Assembly (NCBI GenBank): GCA_003152555.1
Contig: PMAL01000101.1
Location: 1-21,526 of the forward strand
Direction of reading: 5' to 3'
Length of the DNA stretch: 21,526 nt
DNA from: Acidimicrobiaceae bacterium
GTDB taxonomy: Bacteria; Actinomycetota; Acidimicrobiia; Acidimicrobiales; RAAP-2
Below the pieces are notes generated by a model. That model worked only from the letters and a program-made list of their open reading frames with translations, made no database searches and was not told the DNA's origin. The position numbers and the translations under genes are program-made. The first letter of the stretch is position 1, and every line of letters begins with the position of its first letter. Shown one piece after another: positions 14,190 to 21,526 of the stretch.

Positions 14190-15608
14190 ATGCCCGTGAC
14201 GCTACGAAAAAGAAATATTCGCAAGCAAGCGATCGCGGGATCCGCCAATCAGGATGATCTCCCCGAGTCACTAATGGCCATGGCTGCGCGGGCCGGTCCC
14301 GTGAGAATTTTGGTCATTAATATCGAAGACCGGCTCCCAGAACTCCATGCTGACGACCACTACCGCGACGCATACGTCGTGTTGTGCCGCGGGGGCGTCT
14401 GTATTGGCGACGTCATGATCAACCTGACGACCGGCCTAGAGTCCATCCACAATCGATTGCGCGAGACAATAACTTCACTCCAAGCAATGGTGCCCGACCT
14501 CGCGAACCGTCCCGTAGTAGTCGACAGCGACTTGCCATATATCTCCATTGTCATCCCGACCATTGTTACCAGGACCGATGCATTGCGGCGTTGCATCGAA
14601 TGTATCGAAGAGCTCGATTATCCCAACTATGAGGTTTTATTGGTCGACAACCGTAGACTTCTTCCCGAATCGGACCCCCTGCCGGGACTCGTGGATGGCA
14701 AAGCGTTGCGCGTCATTCGTGAGTCCAGACCGGGTGTCTCCGCGGCACGTAACGCTGGAGTGGCCAACGCCGACAGCGACGTCATCGCTTTCGTTGATGA
14801 TGACGTCCGAGTAGATCGCCAGTGGTTACGAGCAATTGGAACCCGCCTGGCGATGAACCCAGAAATGGAAGTGGTGACGGGCCTCATACTGCCAGCTGAG
14901 ATGGAAAGCCCAGCCCAAATTTGGTACGAGCGTTACTACGGAGGATTTAATGGCCCCCGGACGTTCTTGCCTTTGACACTAGAGGCGGATCCCCGTAGCC
15001 CAAGACTGCTACGGGGCAGTCGAATCCTGACGCGCGATTCGAGGGGAGCTGCGCATCGAAGTCTGGCCGTCTACGGCATCGGTGCTTATTCTGCCGGCGC
15101 GAACATGACGTTTCGAAAATCGACGATCGAGCGAATTGGTTACTTCGATGTAGCACTGGGCACAGGTACACCGGCCCTCGGAGGAGAGGATCTTGCGGCG
15201 ATCATCACCGTATTGTGGACCGGGGGAAAAATGGGCTACGAACCGTCAGCAGTTACATACCACCAACACCGGCGCGAATATTCTGAACTGCTCAGGATGT
15301 TAGACGGCAACGGACTGGGCTTCACGGCGATGTTGGCTTCGCTAGTGCGAAGTGATCCGCGACACCTACTTGGCCTCTCCTCCCAGTTCTCATCGGCAGT
15401 GAAGAAGATTGTTGTGGAGCGAGGTCGCAAGATTCGAGGAATGTCGGCGGATGAAACCATAAACCAAAAGAGCGGCCCCCTCTATCCTTCGTTTCTGGCC
15501 AAGCGGGAGTTCCGGGCCTTTCTTCGAGGACCGTTGGGCTATTTTCGCAGCCGGTTGTGGTGGCGGAAATTATCGTCAGCTCACTCACGCCTCGACGACC
15601 GAACGTAA
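14190..15608 (+). CDS. GT-A glycosyltransferase, family 2, with actinobacterial N-terminal extension
   Basis: An inverting family-2 transferase of 472 residues from ATG 14190. An N-terminal extension precedes the catalytic domain, with PVRILVINIEDRLPELHADD and YVVLCRGGVCIGDVMINL (37-79), as in some actinobacterial GT2 proteins. The GT-A core starts at ISIVIPTIVTRTDALRRCI (118-136), with ARNAGVANADSDVIAFVDDD (186-205); Asp203-205 form the metal/nucleotide DxD-like motif, and GGEDLAAII carries the late acidic ED. The C-terminal part has short basic helices near LAKREFRAFLRGPLGYFRSR. The open frame begins at 14058 but those first residues look non-coding. ATG 14274 is also plausible, placing the extension at residue 10. 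Probable role: adding a sugar to a surface glycan intermediate. Confidence 0.83.
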   Translation: MPVTLRKRNIRKQAIAGSANQDDLPESLMAMAARAGPVRILVINIEDRLPELHADDHYRDAYVVLCRGGVCIGDVMINLTTGLESIHNRLRETITSLQAMVPDLANRPVVVDSDLPYISIVIPTIVTRTDALRRCIECIEELDYPNYEVLLVDNRRLLPESDPLPGLVDGKALRVIRESRPGVSAARNAGVANADSDVIAFVDDDVRVDRQWLRAIGTRLAMNPEMEVVTGLILPAEMESPAQIWYERYYGGFNGPRTFLPLTLEADPRSPRLLRGSRILTRDSRGAAHRSLAVYGIGAYSAGANMTFRKSTIERIGYFDVALGTGTPALGGEDLAAIITVLWTGGKMGYEPSAVTYHQHRREYSELLRMLDGNGLGFTAMLASLVRSDPRHLLGLSSQFSSAVKKIVVERGRKIRGMSADETINQKSGPLYPSFLAKREFRAFLRGPLGYFRSRLWWRKLSSAHSRLDDRT

Positions 15609-15735
15609 GTCCTTTCACTCAATCAGAACTTCCTTGGAGCGGTCGTGGCGCTGTGATCGGCGACTCTTCGAGGACCTGATGATCGCCAAATTCGGTTAAC
15701 GCGGCGCGCTCGTGCCCATTGTCGCCGAAACAGGG

Positions 15736-16911
15736 TCAACGGCGTCGCTTACGGTATTGCAAGAACACTTTCTCGAGAGCGGTCACGTGCTCGTCGAAAG
15801 GGAACCGTAATTCCACCCAGTCGGCGCACGCTTCTCCAAGCCCGGGCTCGGTCCTGCGCCAATTCAGTAGCGATGAGATTCGCCCGCCGAGCTCGTCCGG
15901 ATTCCGAGGCTCGACGAGAAAGCGTTCCATCGGACCCGATAAGACTTCGGGCACCGCACCCACGCGTGAGGCGATTACCGGTCGTCCCGTGGCCATGACC
16001 TCAATTGGCACACGGCCGAATCCCTCTTCGAGCCACGTGGGAAAGACGACGAGGTCTGCGGCGTGGAGGAACGGGACCACGTCGGACTGCATTGGGAACC
16101 TTCGCGTGCCCGAAGGATCGAGACTATTGAGCTGTCTATCGAGTTCGGGATCACTGGCGGTTGCCGACTGTCCCACTAGCACCAATTGCGCCTCTTCCCC
16201 ACCAAGGCCCAGTCCGGCCCAGGCGTCCAGCAGCGTCCCCACTCCCTTTTCGCGGGTAATCCGACCGTAGTAGAGCACTATGGCGACATCTTCGGGGATG
16301 CCGAGGCGTCCTTTCGCATCTGCCCGTTCCGAAACCCCCCCTCGCGGATACGCATTTGGCGGCAATGCGTTGTATACGACACTGATTCGATCCGAGTCAA
16401 TTCCGGCCTCAACCCAAACATCGCGCACGAAGTTGGAAACAGCAACGAAGTGGGCAACGCCACGACTCAAGAGCGCCGTTCGATTGTAATCAGGCATGTG
16501 ATGCAATTGACACACGATGGGGGCTTTAGACCATCTGGCGACGGCTTGAGCCCAGAAAATATATTCGAACCGATTGAGCCAAAGAACATCTGGCGCCCAG
16601 GCCCGAGCCCACCGTGCCGGCTCGATGAATTTGGCAATCCCGGTCGGGTGATGAGTATCAAAATCGAACGAAGTTGGTCCTTCGAGGATGATGCCAGCCT
16701 CTTCATAACTGGACCGAAAGTCCCCGTCGGTCTCGAACATCAAACTAATCAAGTTCCCACGCGCGCTAAGAGCGAGCGAATCCTGGAAGGTGCACAACTC
16801 AATTCCACCGACCGGGCCAAGAGACACAGATTGAGTCAGAATTCTTAAGGGATCTGGGCAAAGCCGGTGGTCACCCAGATTCCCGTATGATTCACTGCCC
16901 AGCGCTACCAT
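15736..16911 (-). CDS. GT-B glycosyltransferase, family 4
   Basis: A 391-residue GT-B enzyme from the ATG at 16911. Seen: the acceptor loop RILTQSVSLGPVGGIE (23-38), the hinge HFVAVSNFVRDVWVEAGI (154-171), the donor-site GRITREKGVGTLLDAW (216-231; Arg217, Lys222) and the EX7E motif EEGFGRVPIEVMATGRPVIA (295-314; Glu296, Glu304). It transfers hexose-type sugars from NDP donors with retention, as usual in this family. The frame is open to TTG 16953. I chose ATG 16911 because it has AGG about 10 nt upstream and is closer to the family start. It converges with the GT2 gene; the 127 nt between them hold no clear terminator. It is in the same orientation as the flippase upstream. Confidence 0.87.
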   Translation of the reverse strand: MVALGSESYGNLGDHRLCPDPLRILTQSVSLGPVGGIELCTFQDSLALSARGNLISLMFETDGDFRSSYEEAGIILEGPTSFDFDTHHPTGIAKFIEPARWARAWAPDVLWLNRFEYIFWAQAVARWSKAPIVCQLHHMPDYNRTALLSRGVAHFVAVSNFVRDVWVEAGIDSDRISVVYNALPPNAYPRGGVSERADAKGRLGIPEDVAIVLYYGRITREKGVGTLLDAWAGLGLGGEEAQLVLVGQSATASDPELDRQLNSLDPSGTRRFPMQSDVVPFLHAADLVVFPTWLEEGFGRVPIEVMATGRPVIASRVGAVPEVLSGPMERFLVEPRNPDELGGRISSLLNWRRTEPGLGEACADWVELRFPFDEHVTALEKVFLQYRKRRR

Positions 16912-17352
16912 CGCAATCGCCTGTGGAGATTCACCGTCGACGTAGGTGCGCAACCACGTAAGAAAACCATGTTCGTACCGTAGGCCACAACGATTGCGCT
17001 CCGCTCATTCAATCGCTGAAAGGACGTTGATCTCGGAAAACAATCAACATTCAGGGCCTCACCAGTATCGTCGAACTTTTTCGACCTTTATTCCGATCTC
17101 GCGATAAATCGTCGCGCCGCGCAACCATGACTTGCGCCTGGCCAGAACCTTTCCGAAGAGAAGCCGCGCCGATATCAACGCGAGTGCATCCAGCTGCCTC
17201 CTGAAGGGAGAGCGGCGGCCTGGGCCCCACGAGAATGATCACGCAGTTCTGACGAAACAGTCCCGACACCCTCTCAGTCTTGTACCTCAGTTCTCCGTAG
17301 CGTTGAAGCGCACTTATTGACGGAGTCCAGCTGATTTGAGGCGCGTGGTTTC
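16912..17352 (-). other. Gap between flippase and GT4 genes, with gene debris
   Basis: This 441-nt stretch has no intact gene. Its centre (17059-17238) holds the coding-like remnant listed separately. In 16912-17058 and 17239-17352 I see no RNA gene, clear promoter or terminator. The length is unusual between two same-strand genes of one pathway and fits loss of a gene. Confidence 0.4.
17059..17238 (-). pseudogene. Probable 3' remnant of a lost gene
   Basis: A minus-strand frame without a proper start runs from 17238 to the TGA at 17061-17059. Its last 40 residues look like genuine protein: LDALALISARLLFGKVL followed by ARRKSWLRGATIYREIGIKV and EKVRRYW. The tone is that of the C-terminal tail of a membrane-associated glycan enzyme. 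Just upstream, a different frame (through 17269 and beyond) reads ISALQRYGELRYKTERVSGL, also plausible, hinting at a frameshift. I cannot name the family. Confidence 0.3.
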
Positions 17353-18645
17353 TTAAGTGTCGGGATCCGTCATCGCCTCACCATTTTTCGGTGAATGGTA
17401 ATCAGGAGTCATGCGATAACGCCTGATCAAGATCGGGAGAAAGAAAATCCCTTGCAACCCCGACGAAACCAACGAAGCAATGCCTATCGCCAGAATGCCA
17501 AAGTGGCCAATGAGAGTGAATATGAGTATGAAGTAGACCGCGGTGCTCACCAGTTCACGAACGACCATCCACAAGACGCGCCTATCAATCCACGCAAACG
17601 AGGCGTAGAACCACGTTATAGCGCTACCGGGGAGTGCCAGCAGGAGCATTCGCAGCAGGGTCGTGCCATGCGTGGCGTACGTTGCTCCAAAAATTCGCAA
17701 CATTTCCGGAGCGAAGATAACGCCAATGACCACGCTGGGTACCAGTACGACGATCCCCGCCCTCAATGTGACGCGCGCGTGATGACGCAGGTTCTGCGGC
17801 TCGGACGACGCTTCGACCAAGAACGACCTATCGATACTGACCAAGAAAAGGCCGACGCCACTCGAAATCTGTGCCGGCATGTAGTAGTAGGCGTTCGCGA
17901 CGGCGCCCAGTCGCTGTATCACAATCAGAATGACGACCGAAGACGAGAGTACGCCGATCAGTAGGCTGGCGTACTGCGCACCAGTGAGAACGACAAGCTC
18001 ACGCATTGAGGGCAGACTTTCACTCGGCGGATTGAGTGACTCATGCTCCGGTATTCGCTTCACGAAGAGGTACCAGTTCACCAGAATGACCATCACCACT
18101 ACGGGGGTCATCCACGCGATGAAAATGCCTTCTCTCGCCGAGAGCATGATGAATGTTGGAAGAATGGCGAGCTTCACCAGCCCGTAGAGAATGTTCTCTA
18201 CGGGCACCCATCGAGTAGCGCGCAAACCAACGAGCACCGAGTCTTGCAGTGCGAATATCGTCCACAGCACCACTGCGACGACGAACAGCGCACGCCACAC
18301 GAACGAGGGTGAAATGAACCTTTCGCCAAGGCCCATCGACACATAAGCGATTGCAATAATGAGGGCGAGCGACACGCACGTCGCATAGGCGCGAGTCACA
18401 AACGAGCGCGTTCGTTCTCCAGCAATCGGAAGGAAGCGCTCGAATGACGACCCGAAACTTAGTTGAGCGAGAGAAGCGAGCAATGTCATCGCTGCGATCT
18501 CGGCCGTCGTGCGGCCGACCGCTGCGGTCGAGCCCACGTGAGCCGCCACCCCCCAAAATACAACCCCAACTACTGCGCTGCCTCCTCCGGAAATAATCAG
18601 AGCCACGGCATTTTGCATGAGGCTCCCGACTGAGGGGCGCCTCAT
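17353..18645 (-). CDS. Polysaccharide flippase-like membrane protein (Wzx/MATE-type)
   Basis: A 430-residue integral membrane protein with about twelve hydrophobic segments, for example AVALIISGGGSAVVGVVFWG (13-32), the segments around LALIIAIAYVSMG and ALFVVAVVLWTIFAL, and late ones around IVVLVPSVVIGVIFA and AVYFILIFTLIGHFGILAIG. The layout, with paired helices and basic cytoplasmic loops (SFERFLPIAGERTRSF; IRRYRMTP at the end), fits the oligosaccharide flippase superfamily, which moves undecaprenyl-linked glycans across the membrane. Its neighbours are three glycosyltransferases, which supports this. ATG 18645 has AGG about 9 nt upstream. It is the first gene of the minus-strand pair with the GT4 at 15736-16911, separated by gene debris. 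An exporter of another lipid-linked product is possible. Confidence 0.82.
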   Translation of the reverse strand: MRRPSVGSLMQNAVALIISGGGSAVVGVVFWGVAAHVGSTAAVGRTTAEIAAMTLLASLAQLSFGSSFERFLPIAGERTRSFVTRAYATCVSLALIIAIAYVSMGLGERFISPSFVWRALFVVAVVLWTIFALQDSVLVGLRATRWVPVENILYGLVKLAILPTFIMLSAREGIFIAWMTPVVVMVILVNWYLFVKRIPEHESLNPPSESLPSMRELVVLTGAQYASLLIGVLSSSVVILIVIQRLGAVANAYYYMPAQISSGVGLFLVSIDRSFLVEASSEPQNLRHHARVTLRAGIVVLVPSVVIGVIFAPEMLRIFGATYATHGTTLLRMLLLALPGSAITWFYASFAWIDRRVLWMVVRELVSTAVYFILIFTLIGHFGILAIGIASLVSSGLQGIFFLPILIRRYRMTPDYHSPKNGEAMTDPDT

Positions 18646-19272
18646 TCAAAGCCTGTGGACGGGGTTTTTCTCGTTGATCTCTTCATAAGTAAGAATCTCA
18701 AACTGTAGCTAAGAATACGCAAGGGTAATCTCTCGCCGAAACTTTTGCCGCATCAAGGACCAATCAAGCGAAGCCCCAACTTCCGTCCTTTTCTGGCAAC
18801 TCCGACGCCAGAGAAACGGGCAGTCAATGGCTAGGTTGGCTCGATCCACCCCTCTTCAGCGGTTAGTACACGGCGTCCATGCACCGTTCGACTAGCAACT
18901 GCGAGGACTTTCGTTCAATCCATTCGCCGCCCAACGTCGCGATTACCCTACGGACTACCGTCCCGTTTTAGCCTCGATGCAGCGTTGGAAATTTCATGCC
19001 CAGGGGAAGGCGAACCATTCCAACGGTCGTACTGACCTATTTCAACGCGGACCCCGAGTTCTTTAAACTCTCCGGTCAACCTGACGGAGCAAGTTTTCTT
19101 CGTCCTTCTGCCACACCAAATGAATTTTCTGTCCGCACAGCATAAATGACTACGAGGCGCCGGCGAACGGAATCAAAGCGATCCTGAACGCGTATTGGCC
19201 TATCTCCAACCCTTGGACCCTAGTTCGCTCAAGTCACCCGAGAGACGCAAAATGGCCAGTCGACTCGATTTC

Positions 19273-19287
19273 CCCAATAATATTGGG
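19273..19287. promoter_or_regulatory. Perfect palindrome upstream of deacetylase promoter
   Basis: CCCAATA-A-TATTGGG, a perfect 7-1-7 dyad, 16 nt before the proposed -35 box of the secreted deacetylase gene. It has the size and position of an operator for a dimeric regulator. Confidence 0.5.
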
Positions 19288-19295
19288 CTCCCTGA

Positions 19296-19369
19296 GGTTT
19301 CATTTGTGAAACCCACGAACTATTCGCTACAATGAGAATCAACTTTCAATGGGTTTCGTTACGCGAAAC
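19296..19369 (+). promoter_or_regulatory. Candidate promoter between two GTTTC...GAAAC dyads
   Basis: A TTGTGA -35 (19304-19309) and TACAAT -10 (19328-19333) are 18 nt apart and about 115 nt upstream of the deacetylase GTG. The -35 lies inside GGTTTCA-TTTG-TGAAACC (19296-19313). A similar dyad, GTTTCG-TTACG-CGAAAC (19353-19369), falls just after the expected transcription start. Both share GTTTC-N6/7-GAAAC, suggesting paired repressor sites. Hexamers were judged by eye. Confidence 0.45.
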
Positions 19370-19448
19370 AGGGCACATCTGAACGAGTGGCATCGGATGA
19401 GAGCGGTTTTTCCAGCGATCTAACTGCGAAGGGGAAAGAGTTCAGAAC

Positions 19449-21526
19449 GTGGTCGGCTCAACGCGAAACGACGGTGATGGAACGGCTCCCCGGTCGCCCC
19501 TGATTGTACCGCGCCGCCATGTACTGGCTGGTGCAGGTATGGTTGCTGGCGCCATTGCTCTGGGCGATCTTCGCAATGACAGTTCATTCGCGTCAACAAA
19601 ACCAGCGGGGCTCGCGGGTAGAGAACTCACTTCCAATTTGTCCAGCCCTACCAGCGCGATGTATATCGTGGCCCATCCGGACGACACCTTAGTATTTCAG
19701 AGCCCCTCGCTACTGCAGAACATCCAAAACGGCCTCCAGGTTCAGACCATCCATTTAACCGCTGGCGACGACGGAATGGGCGAGGTCTACTGGGGACAGC
19801 GTGAGTTAGGCATCTTGGCGTCGTACGCCCAAATGGCCGGCGCGGCCAACAACTGGACGACCTCTTCTCTCACGGTCGGGAGTCATAAGATCGTGCTCGA
19901 CACGCTCATCGCGCAGCCCGAAATAACGGTGGCGTTTATGCGCCTTCCGGACGGCGACTTTCCCGGTGGCGAAGGCACGGCTCTCTATGACTTCCAGAGC
20001 CTCATGCAACTCTGGCGGGGCTCGGAGACTTCGATTACCGCGGTGGACGGCTCGACTTCGTACGCCGCCCAGGACCTGATCAACACGTTGGCCTTCATGA
20101 TGAATTCGTTTCAACCGCAACTGATAGTTGCGCAGGACTACGTCAATACCTTCGGTGATGGTGATCACATGGATCACTACGCCACGGCGCAATTCTCGCA
20201 ATCGGCACACGCACTGTATTCGACGTCACACAGTTTCGTCGGGTACATGGGTTACCCCATCGACGCGCTTGTCGCCAACCTCAGCGGCACCCTTCTCAGC
20301 GCCAAGCAGTCGGCCTTCTACGCCTATGGCGCCTTCGACGCGCTGACCTGCTCAAGTGAAGTGTCGTGCGAGACAACGCAGTATGGACCATGGTTGCAAC
20401 GCCAATACATTGTCGGATCCATTCCGACAATCGATTTGCCTATCGCTTCCGCCGGCCCCGTCCAAAGCGTTGGCTTGTCGGCAACCGTTCAATTGAACGG
20501 GTCAGCTAGTTCCGATCCGGATAACGCATCGCTGAGCTATTTGTGGACCCAGACGGCCGGCCCAGAGGTGACGCTATCCAGCGTCACCTCAATCAAGCCA
20601 ACGTTCACGGCCCCGTCGCTGTCGGAAACATTGATCTTCTCTCTCGTGGTGGCGAATAATACTGAAGTCAGCAATCCCTCCCTGGTGACCATTACTGTCG
20701 GCACTCCGGTAAGAGTGGATACCAACGTTGCGCTCTTGGCAACGGCGACGGCCTCTTCCCAGAACAGCTCCACCGGTCAACTGGCCAGTTCGGCCATCGA
20801 CGGCGACATCAGTGGTTATCCCAACACCGTCACGGCGGAGTGGGCCACCCAAGGCGGTGGGGTCGGCAGCTGGCTAAAGCTCACCTGGGCCAATGTTTAC
20901 ACGATTAACTACGTGGATCTCTTTGACCGCCCGAACCTCAACGACCAAATCACCTCGGGCACCCTGACGTTCTCCGACGGCACCGTGGTGGACTTCGGCG
21001 AGTTGCCCAATGACGCGTCGAGCGGACTGACCGTGAACCTGAGCGCGCCCATCAACACCACCTCGCTCCTCATGACCGTCACCGGCGTCAGCGCCACGAC
21101 GGCCAACGTCGGGCTCGCCGAGATTCAGGCCTGGGGGGCCGAATCGACACCCGGCACGATACCCACCGCGTCCGCCGGTCCCGCCCAGACCGTGGCCTCA
21201 AGCGCCGCGGTGACGTTGAACGGTTCGGCCAGCTCGGACCCGAACAACAAGTCGCTCACCTACGCCTGGACCCAGACGGTCGGCCCGACGGTGACGCTAT
21301 CCAGCGCCAGCGCGGTGCAGCCCACCTTTACCGCGCCCGCGGGACCCGCAACACTGACCTTCTCGTTGACGGTGTCCAACGGCACCCAAACAAGCAATCC
21401 TTCCCTGGTGACCATCACGGTCAGTGCACCCGCCGGTTCGGGAACCAACGTCGCGCTCTTGGCAACGGCGACGGCCTCTTCCCAGAACAGCTCCACCGGT
21501 CAAGTGGCCAGTTCGGCCATCGACGG
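19449..21526 (+). CDS. Tat-secreted PIG-L (LmbE) family deacetylase with Ig-like and discoidin-like modules, C-terminally cut by window
   Basis: From GTG 19449, 692 codons run open to the window edge. A twin-arginine signal is clear: PRRHVLAGAGMVAGAIALG (Arg22-Arg23 followed by a hydrophobic helix). The PIG-L domain follows, with the zinc motif MYIVAHPDDTLVF (71-83; His76, Asp78, Asp79) and DHMDHYATAQ (239-248; His240, His243); such enzymes remove N-acetyl groups from sugars. Then come a PKD/K319-like Ig domain (about 328-417, NGSASSDPDN and LWTQTAGPEVTLSS), a discoidin/F5-8C-like domain (about 422-565, VALLATATASSQNSSTG and WATQGGGVGSWLKLTW), a second Ig domain (about 571-662) and the start of a second discoidin-like domain. 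AAGGGGAAAG lies upstream of the GTG. Likely role: extracellular deacetylation of a surface glycan, tethered by the sugar-binding modules (inference). Confidence 0.88.
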   Translation, partial: MVGSTRNDGDGTAPRSPLIVPRRHVLAGAGMVAGAIALGDLRNDSSFASTKPAGLAGRELTSNLSSPTSAMYIVAHPDDTLVFQSPSLLQNIQNGLQVQTIHLTAGDDGMGEVYWGQRELGILASYAQMAGAANNWTTSSLTVGSHKIVLDTLIAQPEITVAFMRLPDGDFPGGEGTALYDFQSLMQLWRGSETSITAVDGSTSYAAQDLINTLAFMMNSFQPQLIVAQDYVNTFGDGDHMDHYATAQFSQSAHALYSTSHSFVGYMGYPIDALVANLSGTLLSAKQSAFYAYGAFDALTCSSEVSCETTQYGPWLQRQYIVGSIPTIDLPIASAGPVQSVGLSATVQLNGSASSDPDNASLSYLWTQTAGPEVTLSSVTSIKPTFTAPSLSETLIFSLVVANNTEVSNPSLVTITVGTPVRVDTNVALLATATASSQNSSTGQLASSAIDGDISGYPNTVTAEWATQGGGVGSWLKLTWANVYTINYVDLFDRPNLNDQITSGTLTFSDGTVVDFGELPNDASSGLTVNLSAPINTTSLLMTVTGVSATTANVGLAEIQAWGAESTPGTIPTASAGPAQTVASSAAVTLNGSASSDPNNKSLTYAWTQTVGPTVTLSSASAVQPTFTAPAGPATLTFSLTVSNGTQTSNPSLVTITVSAPAGSGTNVALLATATASSQNSSTGQVASSAID
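20721..20803 (+). repeat. Copy 1 of a near-identical in-frame repeat (start of discoidin-like module)
   Basis: These 83 bp match 21444-21526 with two differences by eye, offset 723 bp (241 codons). The repeat encodes the first residues of the discoidin-like module (NVALLATATASSQNSSTG). Confidence 0.92.
21444..21526 (+). repeat. Copy 2 of the near-identical repeat, running to the window edge
   Basis: Second copy of the 83-bp unit at 20721-20803. The identity probably continues past the window. The preceding Ig-like modules (about 20445-20710 and 21168-21433) keep the same 723-bp offset but are more diverged. Confidence 0.92.

Larger units (their letters stand above)
18646..19448. other. Long intergenic region, mostly non-coding
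   Basis: About 800 nt between the divergent flippase and deacetylase genes with no frame longer than about 50 codons. The best is ATG 18996 to TAA 19145 (49 codons, with GGAA about 9 nt upstream), reading RRTIPTVVLTYFNADPEFF at its start, loosely like the beginning of a GT2 protein; it may be a remnant. The right third is AT-richer and holds the inverted repeats and promoter candidate listed separately. No tRNA, IS or terminator was seen. Confidence 0.5.

Noticed and set aside
18642..18686. 14-codon minus-strand ORF overlapping the flippase ATG
   Set aside because: It also ends in ATGA but has no Shine-Dalgarno, is very short, and the flippase has its own AGG upstream.
20537..21503. Repeated minus-strand frames within the deacetylase gene
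   Set aside because: They are shadows of the repeated Ig/discoidin modules on the plus strand, which explains why they resemble each other.

Overview
The window looks like a chromosomal segment of an actinobacterium. It is moderately GC-rich with coding-like G/C third positions and frequent GTG starts. Several families have typical actinobacterial relatives, such as the amidohydrolase, the GT2 with its extra N-terminal domain, and the Tat-exported PIG-L deacetylase. An Acidimicrobiia-type lineage is my guess from gene style only. No tRNA, rRNA, IS element or CRISPR array was seen.

Left half (1-10820): a carrier-protein-based small-molecule locus. On the minus strand at the left edge is the N-terminal 234 codons of an acyl-CoA-synthetase-like AMP ligase (running off the window). 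Divergent to it, on the plus strand, are a holo-ACP synthase, an acyl carrier protein (4-nt overlap), an unannotated 31-codon ORF with a strong Shine-Dalgarno, and a two-domain alpha/beta hydrolase whose ATG overlaps the small ORF's stop. Facing this is a minus-strand operon: aldo/keto reductase, D-aminoacylase-type amidohydrolase, stand-alone NRPS/DltA-like adenylation protein and N10-formyl-THF formyltransferase. Divergent from the reductase is a large FAD/NAD(P)-binding protein. My reading is that the adenylation protein loads an amino acid on the ACP (activated by the AcpS), the formyltransferase may N-formylate it, and the hydrolase, reductase, flavoprotein and amidohydrolase process or release the product. 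The ACP and hydrolase resemble those found with exosortase/PEP-CTERM-type clusters, but no exosortase is visible.

Middle (10851-12125): an O-acetylhomoserine sulfhydrylase-type PLP enzyme, convergent with the flavoprotein. A perfect 16-bp palindrome lies upstream of it, in the region it shares with the next gene.

Right half (12362-21526): a surface-polysaccharide region with a GT4, a GT2, a second GT4 and a 12-TM-type flippase. After a long (~0.8 kb) non-coding stretch with three inverted repeats around a candidate promoter comes a Tat-secreted PIG-L deacetylase. It carries alternating Ig-like and discoidin-like modules with a 723-bp period and runs off the right edge. Remnants of broken reading frames lie between the glycan genes, suggesting a rearranging locus.
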